From Bacteroidota bacterium (GTDB lineage Bacteria > Bacteroidota > Bacteroidia > Bacteroidales > VadinHA17), in assembly GCA_022561875.1 (NCBI GenBank), contig JADFQJ010000015.1:1-57843 (forward strand): a stretch of DNA of 57,843 bases, read 5' to 3'. The position numbers were made by a program, and so were the translations under genes. Within the stretch, counting starts at the first letter, position 1, and each line of letters starts with the position of its first letter. The notes under the pieces are model-generated. The model made no database searches. It saw nothing but the letters and a program-made list of their open reading frames with translations, and had not been told where the DNA came from. Of the stretch, positions 8,342 through 17,722 are shown piece by piece.

Positions 8342-8737
8342 AACCAGGAAGAACATAGCTTTGCAAAGTAATTAAAAAAGCAATATTTGATTAGTAGTAA
8401 AAAATCAGTACTTGAAGTGAACTAAAGTTAAGAGTGCCTAAAGTTATTAAAGAAGGATAATAAAGAACTAAGCGCAGCGATCTCACGAATACATTATAAA
8501 TAATATTAACAACATGAGTAATTTAGTAAGCAATTAGAAATCAGGAACAAGTATAGGAGCAAACAATAGGGAAGCAAACCGGTCAAGAAGTAAAGAGGTT
8601 AAAACTTTAGGCATTTTAGGCACTCTAAGTACTTTAGCACTTTATAAAAACCAAACTTATGGTACTGAGTGGTTACGTTTAGTATTATACTACTTTTATT
8701 ATTCGTAAATTATTAGACAATTTTAAAATTCAGATAC
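8342..8737. repeat. Non-coding 396-bp stretch with inverted GTGCCTAAAGT repeats
   Basis: No convincing gene is present. GAGTGCCTAAAGTT at 8432-8445 recurs in inverted orientation at 8603-8625, as AACTTTAGGC and TTAGGCACTC. The same word is tandemly repeated at 29231-29266. The stretch therefore belongs to the dispersed-repeat population of this genome. Its position after a truncated chimeric ORF fits a rearranged locus. Confidence 0.6.
8691..8698 (+). promoter_or_regulatory. Weak -7-like box (TACTTTTA) for mltG
   Basis: TACTTTTA differs from TAnnTTTG only at the last base and lies 40 bases before the GTG start of mltG. There is no clear -33 element. Confidence 0.3.
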
Positions 8738-9769
8738 GTGAAAAAAGGATTCAAATTTGTTATACTGGTTTTTGGGGTTTTATTAGCGCTGGAAGCAGGC
8801 AAATTATTGTGGTGGGTTTATAGTCCCAATGTAACCCTGGAGAATGCAACGGATAACTATATCAATATTGCCACGGGTTCAGAGTATGAAGATGTGCGGA
8901 AGATGATTGTTAACCGGGGATTGGTAAGAAACATAAAATCATTCGACTGGGTTGCAGAAAAGAAAAACTACAGGAATTTTATTCACCCCGGACATTATGA
9001 GTTTGAAGATGGTATGACTAACAATGATCTTATAAACTTGTTGCGGTCAGGAATTCAAACTCCGGTAAGTGTTATATTCAATAACATCAGATCTTTGGAA
9101 AAGCTTGCAGGTACCGTTGCCGGTCAGATTGAAACTGACTCAGCTGAGATTATCAAACTGCTTCTCGATGAAAACTATATCTCACAGTTCGGATTTACCC
9201 ATGAAACTGTATTGGGGGCTTTTATACCAAATACTTATGAGTTTTACTGGAACACCTCCGCTTCGGGGTTCATGGAAAGAATGGTTAATGAGTACCGGAG
9301 ATTCTGGAATAAGGAGAGAAAAAGCAGGGCCGAAGCAATAGATTTAGCACTGAAGCAGGTTAGTACACTTGCTTCTATTGTCGATGCTGAAACTGTTAAA
9401 GAGACAGAAAAAACCAGGATTGCCGGTGTATATCTTAACCGGCTGAAAAGAGGTATCAGATTACAGGCTGACCCGACCATAATATTTGCTATTGGAGATT
9501 TTTCAAGAAACAGAATACTGAAAGCTGACCTGTTAGTGGATTCACCATATAATACTTACAGGCATGCAGGATTACCACCGGGCCCAATCTCAGTCCCTTC
9601 TGTTTCCGGGATAGATGCAGTGCTAAATGCTGAAGATCATTCCTTTCTCTATTTTTGTGCAAAGGCCGATATGTCAGGTTACCACCACTTCTCAAAAAGC
9701 CTTCGGGAACATAACCGGTATGCACTAAAGTACAGGCAGACGCTTAACAAACTTAGAATTATGAACTAA
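8738..9769 (+). CDS. mltG: Endolytic transglycosylase MltG
   Basis: A 343-residue YceG/MltG-type lytic transglycosylase that cuts nascent peptidoglycan strands in the periplasm and helps set glycan length. It has a GTG start, an N-terminal membrane anchor (residues about 5-24) and a LysM-like region. The catalytic domain contains LASIVDAETVKETEK (active-site block), YLNRLKRGIRLQADPTIIFA and SPYNTYRHAGLPPGPIS, all hallmark MltG sequences. Length is normal. It is followed by convergent murB, another peptidoglycan gene. Confidence 0.95.
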   Translation: MKKGFKFVILVFGVLLALEAGKLLWWVYSPNVTLENATDNYINIATGSEYEDVRKMIVNRGLVRNIKSFDWVAEKKNYRNFIHPGHYEFEDGMTNNDLINLLRSGIQTPVSVIFNNIRSLEKLAGTVAGQIETDSAEIIKLLLDENYISQFGFTHETVLGAFIPNTYEFYWNTSASGFMERMVNEYRRFWNKERKSRAEAIDLALKQVSTLASIVDAETVKETEKTRIAGVYLNRLKRGIRLQADPTIIFAIGDFSRNRILKADLLVDSPYNTYRHAGLPPGPISVPSVSGIDAVLNAEDHSFLYFCAKADMSGYHHFSKSLREHNRYALKYRQTLNKLRIMN

Positions 9770-9860
9770 TCAGAATCTTTCCTGTTTCTCTGCTTGATCG
9801 TGATATTAAGTGTGTTGAAGATATTGACGGATATAAGTTCTTTTTTAACACTAGTGTTTT

Positions 9861-10874
9861 CTATATAATGTTTACTTCAGTTTGCAGATCGATGCCAAAC
9901 TTTTTGTTTACGGATATAATGATTCTCTCTGCCAGTTCCTTGATCTGTTGACCTGTGGCTGATCCATAGTTTAGCAGAATAAGTGCTTGTTTATTATACA
10001 CCCCTGCATCACCGGTTCGTTTCCCTGCCCAGCCTGCTTTTTCAATCAGCCATCCCGCAGCAACTTTCACCTCCCGCTGATTTGCCGGGTAAGCAGGAAT
10101 GCGAGGATAATCTGATTTCAGGAGTTTGAGTTTAGTTTTGTTTATTACCGGATTTTTGAAAAAACTACCGGCGCTCCCAAATTTATCAGGATCAGGTAGT
10201 TTGTTTTTTCTGATTTGAATTACAGCGTGTCGCATCGATTGAAGGTCGGTTTTTTTGTTTCCTGTAAATTCATCTTGTAACTTGCCATACCCGGTATTGA
10301 AAACCGGATTTCTGCAAAGTTTAAAAACCACACTTGTGATAATGAATTTCCCTTTTAATTCTCGTTTAAAAACACTGTCGCGGTATCTAAAATCACATTC
10401 ATCCCGGTTAAATGTTATTTGTTTCAGACTATCTGTCATAATTCCTGTTACCGAATCAATTACATTTTTTACTTCTGCACCGTATGCTCCAATATTCTGG
10501 ACCGGACAAGCACCCACAGAACCGGGGATCCATGAAAGATTCTCAACCCCGACAAATCCGTTGTTAATACAGTAAACAACAAAATCGTCCCAGTTTTCCC
10601 CGGCTCCGGTTTTAACCAGTACATAATCAACAGTCTTATCCAATATCTCAATACCTCTGATATCAGGCCGGATAACTAAACCTTGAAAATTACTGGTTAG
10701 CAGTATATTACTGCCTTCCCCTAAGATCAGCAGCTTCTGTTCAGGTTTATTATGGTTTTGCAGGATCTCAATTAATTCATGCAAAGTTTCCGGAGCTGCA
10801 TAGAACTTTGCAGAAACTTTAATCCTGAAAGTATTATGTTTGTGTAATGAATAATTTCGGAAAACCTTTAACAT
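9861..10874 (-). CDS. murB: UDP-N-acetylenolpyruvoylglucosamine reductase MurB
   Basis: FAD-dependent MurB reduces UDP-GlcNAc-enolpyruvate to UDP-MurNAc with NADPH, the second committed step of peptidoglycan precursor synthesis in the cytosol. Visible motifs are the FAD-binding LILGEGSNILLT, the signature WIPGSVGACPVQNIGAYGAE, the proton-donor serine in SAGSFFKNP and the C-terminal glutamate in QTEVNII. I set the start at the ATG at 10874 (337 residues), not at 10910. The shorter form begins just before the conserved SLHKHNTF block, and a -7-like sequence lies inside the upstream extension. Confidence 0.95.
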   Translation of the reverse strand: MLKVFRNYSLHKHNTFRIKVSAKFYAAPETLHELIEILQNHNKPEQKLLILGEGSNILLTSNFQGLVIRPDIRGIEILDKTVDYVLVKTGAGENWDDFVVYCINNGFVGVENLSWIPGSVGACPVQNIGAYGAEVKNVIDSVTGIMTDSLKQITFNRDECDFRYRDSVFKRELKGKFIITSVVFKLCRNPVFNTGYGKLQDEFTGNKKTDLQSMRHAVIQIRKNKLPDPDKFGSAGSFFKNPVINKTKLKLLKSDYPRIPAYPANQREVKVAAGWLIEKAGWAGKRTGDAGVYNKQALILLNYGSATGQQIKELAERIIISVNKKFGIDLQTEVNII

Positions 10875-10892
10875 TATCGGGTTATTTGGTTG

Positions 10893-10900
10893 TAAAGGTA
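10893..10900 (-). promoter_or_regulatory. Weak -7-like box (TACCTTTA) for murB
   Basis: On the minus strand TACCTTTA, one base off TAnnTTTG, lies about 19 bases upstream of the ATG at 10874. If it is used, the longer murB start at 10910 would be excluded. Confidence 0.3.
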
Positions 10901-10986
10901 AATAATGCAATTATATTCTTTATTTGTTAACTAATGAATTTGTACATTCGGTAAATAATTAAACTGCTCCCTGGATAACTAAACCT

Positions 10987-12120
10987 ATGAAAAAACTCGT
11001 AATTTTTTCTGTAATCAATGATGTCGTATTCGATCAGCGCGTGAACCGTGCAGCCAGAACATTAATGCAAGAGGGTGCTGATGTATTGGTGGTTGGCAGA
11101 CAATGGAATAATAGTCTGCCTTCTAACCATTTACCTTACACGGTTAAGCGTTTTAGGATGCTTTTCAATAATGGACCTCTTTTGTATGCATTTTTTAACA
11201 TCCGGCTCTTTTTCTTTTTGCTGTTCAGAAAAGTTGATATTCTGCTGGCAAATGATCTGGACACTCTTTTGGCAAACTTTCTTGTTTCAAGAATTAAAAA
11301 AGTAGAATTGGTTTATGATTCGCATGAATATTTTACCGGCGTTCCGGAGATCCGTAACAGACCATTCGTCCGGAAAGTATGGCAATCAATTGAAAAATGG
11401 ATTTTTCCAAAACTAAAACATGTATATACTGTAAATCAGTCGCTTGCATTGATTTACGAAAAAAAATACAAAGTTAGTGTTAAGGTAGTGAGGAATTTAT
11501 CACATAAATGGAACAGATCGGAAAATTGTTCAAGAACCAGGCTGGGGCTTCCAGGAAACAAGTCTATCATTATTCTTCAGGGTTCAGGTATTAACGTCGA
11601 CCGTGGTGCTGAGGAAGCAGTTCTTTCCATGCAGTATCTTGATAATACCCTGCTTCTGGTCATAGGTGACGGAGACATAGTTGGTAACCTTAAGCAAATG
11701 GTTTCTGAACTTGGACTTAAAAGCAAGGTGATGTTTATGGAAAAAGTACCTTATCATATTTTAATGAATTATACATGTGCCGCTGATATAGGGATTACAC
11801 TGGATAAGGATACTAACCTGAATTACAAGTACAGTTTGCCTAATAAGCTGTTTGATTACATTCAGGCAGGGGTGCCGGTACTTGCCTCAAAAGTTATTGA
11901 GATAGAGAATATTATCAAATCCTATGATATCGGAGATATTATTGATAACCACGATCCCGAACATATTGCCTCAAAACTGAAGAATATGCTTTCGGATATG
12001 GAGAGGATGCAGTTATGGAAAAAAAATCTGCATAAAGCAAGAGAGGAGCTATGTTGGGAAAATGAGCAGGGGAAAATTATGGAAATATTCAGGAAAGCCG
12101 GATTGCCGATAGAAAGCTGA
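10987..12120 (+). CDS. Glycosyltransferase, GT-B fold (GT4-like)
   Basis: A 377-residue GT-B glycosyltransferase. The N-terminal acceptor half contains DQRVNRAARTLMQEGADVLV and VYDSHEYF. The C-terminal donor half contains LQGSGINVDRGAEEAVLSM and LPNKLFDYIQAGVPVLAS, the region that binds the sugar nucleotide in GT4 enzymes. The hydrophobic segment near residues 64-80 (LYAFFNIRLFFFLLF) may associate with the membrane. The sugar and acceptor cannot be assigned; cell-surface polysaccharide or glycolipid synthesis is likely. The gene is divergent from murB and not obviously in an operon. Confidence 0.88.
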   Translation: MKKLVIFSVINDVVFDQRVNRAARTLMQEGADVLVVGRQWNNSLPSNHLPYTVKRFRMLFNNGPLLYAFFNIRLFFFLLFRKVDILLANDLDTLLANFLVSRIKKVELVYDSHEYFTGVPEIRNRPFVRKVWQSIEKWIFPKLKHVYTVNQSLALIYEKKYKVSVKVVRNLSHKWNRSENCSRTRLGLPGNKSIIILQGSGINVDRGAEEAVLSMQYLDNTLLLVIGDGDIVGNLKQMVSELGLKSKVMFMEKVPYHILMNYTCAADIGITLDKDTNLNYKYSLPNKLFDYIQAGVPVLASKVIEIENIIKSYDIGDIIDNHDPEHIASKLKNMLSDMERMQLWKKNLHKAREELCWENEQGKIMEIFRKAGLPIES

Positions 12121-12256
12121 TGGATTGTATCTTAATCTTTGAAATCTGTAGCAAAATGAATAGGTATCAGATGGAATAATTCCAAAACAACTACATATTA
12201 TCCTGAAGAACCATATTTAATAACTAGTGCAGGGACATTGCATCAATAATTTACGG

Positions 12257-12814
12257 CTACCGTTTATAGGTATTAATGTGTACTATATCAGTCAGTGCCT
12301 TTCGTTTTTTTTGACGTATCTTATCTTTTGACGGATAGCCCAGTGTAATGATCAAACCAATCCTTTTTTTGTCCGGGACATTCAGAAGCTTTTTTATTTT
12401 TTTCTCTTTAAACCAACCCAGGATGCACGTTCCCAATCCTTCACTGGTTGCCTGGAGGCATATATGTTCGGCTGCAATACCAATATCGATCCACGGAAAA
12501 AACTTATCCTTGATTATACTTCCAAGATTTGAGGTAAGATTGGCTTTTTCTATTACAATAACTATATGAACTTGAGCCTGTTTAGTAAAATGGTTCAGGG
12601 GCAATAATCTGTCTGCAGTAAGATCTGCTACCTGGTTTTTAAGCTGAGGATCATCAACTACGATAAAGCTCCATGGTTGAGCATTACAGGCCGAAGGGGC
12701 TAACCTGCCTGCTTCCAGACACCGTTCTATCTTTTCCTTCTCCACCTTTTTGTCTGAATAACCCCTGACGCTTTGCCTTTGTTTTACAAGTTCAAGAAAA
12801 TCTATCTTTTTCAT
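12257..12814 (-). CDS. Nitroreductase family FMN-dependent protein
   Basis: A 185-residue nitroreductase-fold protein expected to bind FMN and transfer electrons from NAD(P)H. Visible blocks are KQRQSVRGYSDK (FMN phosphate contacts), AGRLAPSACNAQPWSF (isoalloxazine site) and DIGIAAEHICLQATSEGLGT (dimer-interface helix). Length is normal. The substrate is unknown; family members reduce quinones, nitroaromatics, flavins or enones. It lies just downstream of and in the same direction as the gamma-glutamyltranspeptidase-like gene, with a 20-base gap, so they may be co-transcribed. Confidence 0.9.
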   Translation of the reverse strand: MKKIDFLELVKQRQSVRGYSDKKVEKEKIERCLEAGRLAPSACNAQPWSFIVVDDPQLKNQVADLTADRLLPLNHFTKQAQVHIVIVIEKANLTSNLGSIIKDKFFPWIDIGIAAEHICLQATSEGLGTCILGWFKEKKIKKLLNVPDKKRIGLIITLGYPSKDKIRQKKRKALTDIVHINTYKR

Positions 12815-12834
12815 ACCATTATTTCAATATTCCA

Positions 12835-14526
12835 TTAGTATCCGGCTGCCTGTCCGTCTTTTCTTGATTCTGAAGCTCCAAAATACACCTTGTTTTTCTT
12901 ATCCCACATGATAGCCTGATAACCGCCAAACCCACCAATTGTCCATTGCACATCATGCCCTTTTATCATCAGTGAATGGAGGGTTTCATAAGATATACCC
13001 GATTCGAGATAGACAGTTCCCCCATCAGTCATTTTGCTGCCGGTGGGTTGTGATGAACCACCGTGGCGGATACGCGGAGCATCACCAGCTTCCTGAAGGT
13101 TCATGCCGAAATCAATAAGGTTAACTACGATCTGTGCATGTCCCTGGGGTTGCATTGAACCTCCCATTACCCCGAAGCTCACCCATGGTTCTCCATCTTT
13201 GGTAATGAAAGCAGGGATAATGGTGTGGAAAGGTCTTTTACCCGGTTCAAAAACATTGGCATGACCTTTTGTAAGTGAAAACAACTCACCGCGGTCTTGC
13301 AAAATAAACCCAAGTTTGGGCGGAACCATTCCTGAACCCATTCCCCGGTAATTACTTTGAATGAGGCTGATCATTGTACCTGCATTGTCAGCTACTGTCA
13401 GGTAAATGGTATTACCCTGCTCCGGCACGCCTGCTTCTAACCTCCGTGCTGCACGATCAGTGTTGATAAGCTCTCTTCGTTCCTTGCCATATTCTTTTGA
13501 TATTAACCAGTCTAACGGGATATCGGCAAACCCGGGGTCAGCATAATATTTGGCCCTGTCCTCAAATGCAAGTTTTTTTGCTTCAACAAAGTGATGTATA
13601 TATTCTGCACTGCCGAATCCCATAGAGGCAATATCAAATCCTTCAAGAATATTGAGTATCTGGAGGGCGGCAGTACCCTGTCCGCTCGGAGGTAATTCCC
13701 ACAAATCATAACCACGATAATTGGTTGATATAGGTTCAACCCATTCCGAATGGTGTGCTGCAAGGTCTTCGTAAGAGAGAAACCCACCCTGTTCCCGTAT
13801 GAATTTATCAATGGTCCGGGCTATTTCACCCTTATAAAAATAATTCCTTCCCTGGCTGGCTAATTCAGATAATGTTTCTGCAAGGTATGGGTTTTTGAAA
13901 ATTTCACCTTTTTGGGGTGTGCTACCTCCCGGCATAAATATCTCTTTGAAATTCGGGAATCTTTGCAGGTATCTTGCATTTCCCTGCCAGTAGTAAGAAA
14001 TTAATTCGGTTACCGGGAATCCGTTCTTTGCATAATTAATAGCCGGTTGTAAAATGTCCTGCATTGAAAGATTACCAAATTTTTTGTGCAATTCGAACCA
14101 TCCATCCACACATCCGGGAACTGATACAGGCAAGGGACCGTAGGATGGGATACGATCATATCCTTCTTTCTTAAAGTACTCCAGGGTAAGGGATTTTGGT
14201 GATCTTCCACTGGCATTTAGTCCGTATAACTTTTTTGTGCTTGCATCCCAGACAATGGCGAACAGATCACCGCCTATCCCGTTTCCTGTTGGCTCAACCA
14301 ATCCCAGAACTGCATTAGCAGCAATGGCTGCATCAACAGCATTCCCGCCCTTTTTTAAAATATCCAGTGCAACCTGTGTGGCAAGAGGCTGGCTTGTACA
14401 TGCCATACCATACCGGGCAATTACTTCCGACCGGGTTGCAAAAGATTTACCGGTTATTCTGTCCTGTGGAAAAAGATTAACAAAACCAGTGGTCACAATA
14501 AATATTAGAATTAATGATCGCTTCAT
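12835..14526 (-). CDS. Gamma-glutamyltranspeptidase-like Ntn hydrolase
   Basis: A 563-residue exported Ntn hydrolase of the gamma-glutamyltranspeptidase superfamily. Residues 1-20 form a signal peptide. The large-subunit region contains GGNAVDAAIAANAVLGLVEP and GIGGDLFAIVWD. The expected autoprocessing and nucleophile threonine is T373 in GNTIYLTVAD. The small subunit contains FGVMGGSMQPQGHAQIVVNL and DAPRIRH. The GMGSGMVPPKLGF and GELFSL blocks resemble the YwrD-like subgroup more than classical GGT, so glutathione need not be the substrate. It would act in the periplasm, cleaving gamma-glutamyl or related amide bonds. Confidence 0.9.
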   Translation of the reverse strand: MKRSLILIFIVTTGFVNLFPQDRITGKSFATRSEVIARYGMACTSQPLATQVALDILKKGGNAVDAAIAANAVLGLVEPTGNGIGGDLFAIVWDASTKKLYGLNASGRSPKSLTLEYFKKEGYDRIPSYGPLPVSVPGCVDGWFELHKKFGNLSMQDILQPAINYAKNGFPVTELISYYWQGNARYLQRFPNFKEIFMPGGSTPQKGEIFKNPYLAETLSELASQGRNYFYKGEIARTIDKFIREQGGFLSYEDLAAHHSEWVEPISTNYRGYDLWELPPSGQGTAALQILNILEGFDIASMGFGSAEYIHHFVEAKKLAFEDRAKYYADPGFADIPLDWLISKEYGKERRELINTDRAARRLEAGVPEQGNTIYLTVADNAGTMISLIQSNYRGMGSGMVPPKLGFILQDRGELFSLTKGHANVFEPGKRPFHTIIPAFITKDGEPWVSFGVMGGSMQPQGHAQIVVNLIDFGMNLQEAGDAPRIRHGGSSQPTGSKMTDGGTVYLESGISYETLHSLMIKGHDVQWTIGGFGGYQAIMWDKKNKVYFGASESRKDGQAAGY

Positions 14527-14667
14527 GGTATGAAATATTTATAATATTGTATTAATTGCCGAAGATAGAAAATATTATCAGGGATCAGACAGGAAAAAAA
14601 GAAATTTAATAATGAAAACAGGTTATAAAATATGTTCTGTGGTCAATTTAAATCGTTTCATTATTGT

Positions 14668-14675
14668 TAAATTTG
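14668..14675 (+). promoter_or_regulatory. -7 box (TAAATTTG) for M3 peptidase gene
   Basis: TAAATTTG fits TAnnTTTG exactly and lies 44 bases upstream of the GTG start at 14719. The -33 region is AT-rich without a clear TTTG. Confidence 0.5.
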
Positions 14676-14718
14676 CAACCTTATTAAAATAAATCCATCA
14701 TCAATAAATTATATAATC

Positions 14719-16833
14719 GTGAAAAAAATCTATTTATTATTGTTTTTATCAGGAATTTTGATGATATCCTGTCAAACTGACAAAACCGTTAGAATGGAAA
14801 CAAACAATCCGTTTTTTGAAAAATACGATACACCTTTTAATGTTCCCGATTTCGGGCAGATTAAAAATGCTCATTTTATGCCTGCATTTGAAAAAGGGAT
14901 AGAGGAACATACGAAAGAAATCGGAACTATTGTTGACAATACTGAAGAACCTTCATTTGATAACACAGTTGTGGCGCTTGAAGAAAGCGGAGCATTGTTA
15001 ACAAAAGTAAGCAATGTTTTTTATAATCTTCTGTCGTCGGTAACTAATGATACACTTCAGTACCTTGCCAAAGAGGCAGCTCCTAAATTATCAAAACACA
15101 GGGATGATATTGTACTAAATGCTACTTTATTTTCGAGGATAAAATCTGTTTATGATAACCGGGATGCTAATGAGCTTAATATTGAGCAGGCAAAACTGCT
15201 CGATGAAGTGTATAAGAAGTTTGTTAGAGGAGGCGCTAATCTTGGTGAAAAAGACCAGGAGAAATTGAGAAAGATCAACGAAGAATTATCGCTTTTGTCA
15301 TTAAGCTTTGGGGATAATCTTTTGGCTGAGACCAATGCATTTACACTGGTTATTGACAATGAAGAAGATCTTGCAGGATTATCCGGGCATGTTATTGCAT
15401 CTGCTGCCGAAACTGCGGTACAGAAAGAAATGGAAGGTAAGTGGGTATTTACGCTACAGAAGCCGAGTATGATCCCGTTTCTTCAATATTCACAGAAAAA
15501 GGATTTAAGGGAAATAATATTCAAAGCTTACATAAATCGTGGCAATAGAGGCAATGAATATGACAATAAGAAGATATTAACAAAAACAGCAACGTTACGG
15601 TTGGAACGTGCCCGTTTATTGGGATATAAAAACCATGCAGATTATGTACTTGAAGAAAACATGGCAAAGGAACCGCGGAAAGTATATGATTTCCTTAACA
15701 AAATTTGGAATGCAGCATTGCCGGTGGCTAATAAGGAAGCTGATGAGTTGCAAAAGATAATGGATGCTGAAGGTGAAAATGCACAATTGCATCCATGGGA
15801 CTGGTGGTACTATGCTGAAAAACTCAGACAACAAAAATATGAACTGGATGAAGAGATGTTAAGACCCTATTTCGTTCTTGAAAACGTTAGAGAGGGTGTT
15901 TTTTATGTTGCTGACAGGCTGTTTGGATTGAAAATCGAAGAAAGAACAGATATCCCGAAATATCATGAAGACGTACAGGTTTATGAAGTCAAAGAGGCCG
16001 ACGGTTCTCATATAGGTATTCTATACATGGATTTCTTCCCGCGGGACAGTAAAAAAGGTGGAGCATGGATGAGCACTTATCGTAAACAATATCGCAGGGA
16101 TGGTGAAGAAATCACACCTGTTATTACAACTAACTTCAATTTTACCAAACCAACCGGAGATAAACCGGCACTGCTTAACTTCGAGGAGGTGAGTACATTG
16201 TACCATGAATTCGGACATGCTTTACACGGATTGCTTAGCGATTGTTACTACAGAAGCTTGTCAGGAACTTCAGTGCCCAGAGATTTTGTTGAGCTTCCTT
16301 CACAGATTATGGAAAATTGGGCTGCTGAGCCTGAAGTTATGAAAGTATATGCAAAACACTATGAAACCGGCGAAGTAATACCAAAAGAACTGATTGATAA
16401 ATTGAAAAAAAGCAAACATTTTAACCAGGGATTTGCTTCAGTCGAATACCTGTCGGCATCTTTTCTGGATATGGACTGGCATACCATTGAAAAGACAACA
16501 GAGATAAATGTCCTTGATTTTGAAGACAAATCTTCGGAGAATATTAAAATGATCCCTGAGATCATCGTAAGATATCGTAGCACATACTTTGCCCATATCT
16601 TCTCAGGAGGGTATTCTTCAGGCTATTACAGTTATATTTGGGCAGAAGTGCTTGATGCGGACGCTTTTAATGCTTTTAAAGAAACCGGTTTGTTTGATCA
16701 GGAAACAGCCGCCAGGTTCAGAGAAAACATCCTTGAAAGAGGTGGTACCCGTGATCCGATGGAACTGTATAAAATGTTCCGCGGTGCCGAACCCAGCCTT
16801 GAACCCATGCTTGAAAGAAAAGGACTGATTTAA
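14719..16833 (+). CDS. M3 family metallopeptidase (oligopeptidase A / Dcp type), lipoprotein
   Basis: A 704-residue thermolysin-like zinc peptidase of family M3. It starts at GTG and has a lipoprotein signal (LSGILMISC, cysteine about residue 18), so it is probably tethered in the envelope. The catalytic motif is HEFGH (H496-E497, H500) inside STLYHEFGHALHGL; the third zinc ligand is expected in the following helices around RDFVELPSQIMENW. The C-terminal block FSGGYSSGYYSYIWAEVLD matches peptidyl-dipeptidase Dcp and oligopeptidase A. It should degrade short peptides in the periplasm. The gene is transcribed alone and is divergent from the gamma-glutamyltranspeptidase-like gene. Confidence 0.95.
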   Translation: MKKIYLLLFLSGILMISCQTDKTVRMETNNPFFEKYDTPFNVPDFGQIKNAHFMPAFEKGIEEHTKEIGTIVDNTEEPSFDNTVVALEESGALLTKVSNVFYNLLSSVTNDTLQYLAKEAAPKLSKHRDDIVLNATLFSRIKSVYDNRDANELNIEQAKLLDEVYKKFVRGGANLGEKDQEKLRKINEELSLLSLSFGDNLLAETNAFTLVIDNEEDLAGLSGHVIASAAETAVQKEMEGKWVFTLQKPSMIPFLQYSQKKDLREIIFKAYINRGNRGNEYDNKKILTKTATLRLERARLLGYKNHADYVLEENMAKEPRKVYDFLNKIWNAALPVANKEADELQKIMDAEGENAQLHPWDWWYYAEKLRQQKYELDEEMLRPYFVLENVREGVFYVADRLFGLKIEERTDIPKYHEDVQVYEVKEADGSHIGILYMDFFPRDSKKGGAWMSTYRKQYRRDGEEITPVITTNFNFTKPTGDKPALLNFEEVSTLYHEFGHALHGLLSDCYYRSLSGTSVPRDFVELPSQIMENWAAEPEVMKVYAKHYETGEVIPKELIDKLKKSKHFNQGFASVEYLSASFLDMDWHTIEKTTEINVLDFEDKSSENIKMIPEIIVRYRSTYFAHIFSGGYSSGYYSYIWAEVLDADAFNAFKETGLFDQETAARFRENILERGGTRDPMELYKMFRGAEPSLEPMLERKGLI

Positions 16834-16886
16834 AGCGATTTATTAATTATTCAACAATAAGGGAACATATTTAATAATAAAATTCA

Positions 16887-17720
16887 ATGAATAAGATCGT
16901 TGATAAGGAGTATTTTTCTGATAATGTAGTAAAACTTGTAATCGAAGCTCCTGAAATTGCAAAAAGCAGGAAAGCCGGACATTTTATCATTTTGCGTGTA
17001 GGTACTAAGGGGGAACGAATTCCATTGACCATAGTTGGGTCTGATACAGAAAATGGAACAATAACAATTATTGTTCAAAAAATGGGTGTCTCTTCAATAA
17101 AATTAGTGAATCTGGAGGTTGGAGATTACATTACTGATGTTGTAGGTCCTCTTGGCAACGCAACCCATATTGAAAAAGCCGGAACAGTTCTTGCTTCAGG
17201 TGGCGGTGTTGGTGTCGCTCCTTTGCTGCCAATTGTTGAAGCATTTAAAAATGCAGGTAACAAAGTTATCACTGTCCTGGCTGCAAGAAGTAAGGAGTTG
17301 ATTATTCTCGAAGAACAAATACGGGACTTTTCAGATGAAGTAATTATTATGACTGATGACGGTTCTTATGGAAAGAAAGGATTGGTTACCCTTGGGTTGG
17401 AGGAAGTTATTAATAGAGAAAAAATAGACCTTGCCGTCACTGTCGGACCTGCAATAATGATGAAATTTGTGGGCTTGCTGACAAAAAAATATAATATACC
17501 TACTTTAGCCAGTCTGAATACTATTATGGTTGATGGTACCGGGATGTGTGGTGCATGCAGGGTTACTGTCGGAGGCAGAACCAGGTTTGTTTGTGTTGAC
17601 GGACCTGAATTTGATGCGCACCAGGTAGATTTTGATGAGATGCTGAGCAGGTTAAACGCGTATAAAAAACAGGAAGAAAAAGCTTATGAGAATTATTTAA
17701 GTAAGTACAGAAAGGTATAA
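16887..17720 (+). CDS. NfnA-like FAD / [2Fe-2S] NAD(P)H oxidoreductase subunit (copy 1)
   Basis: A 277-residue ferredoxin-NADP reductase-type subunit, as in NfnA or SudB. It has an FAD-binding barrel (ERIPLTIVGSD), a nucleotide-binding domain (ASGGGVGVAPLLPIVEAF) and a C-terminal [2Fe-2S] motif (GTGMCGACRVTVGG, with a further Cys in RFVCVDGPEFDAHQVDF). In NfnAB this subunit exchanges electrons with NADH and feeds the larger flavoprotein. The next gene, the NfnB-like partner, starts two bases after its stop. A second homologue lies on the opposite strand at 21601-22413. Confidence 0.93.
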   Translation: MNKIVDKEYFSDNVVKLVIEAPEIAKSRKAGHFIILRVGTKGERIPLTIVGSDTENGTITIIVQKMGVSSIKLVNLEVGDYITDVVGPLGNATHIEKAGTVLASGGGVGVAPLLPIVEAFKNAGNKVITVLAARSKELIILEEQIRDFSDEVIIMTDDGSYGKKGLVTLGLEEVINREKIDLAVTVGPAIMMKFVGLLTKKYNIPTLASLNTIMVDGTGMCGACRVTVGGRTRFVCVDGPEFDAHQVDFDEMLSRLNAYKKQEEKAYENYLSKYRKV

Positions 17721-17722
17721 GG

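Noticed and set aside
9841-9860. AACACTAGTGTT palindrome after murB as terminator
   Set aside because: The stem is short, self-complementary without a proper loop, and the T-tract is on the wrong side for murB.
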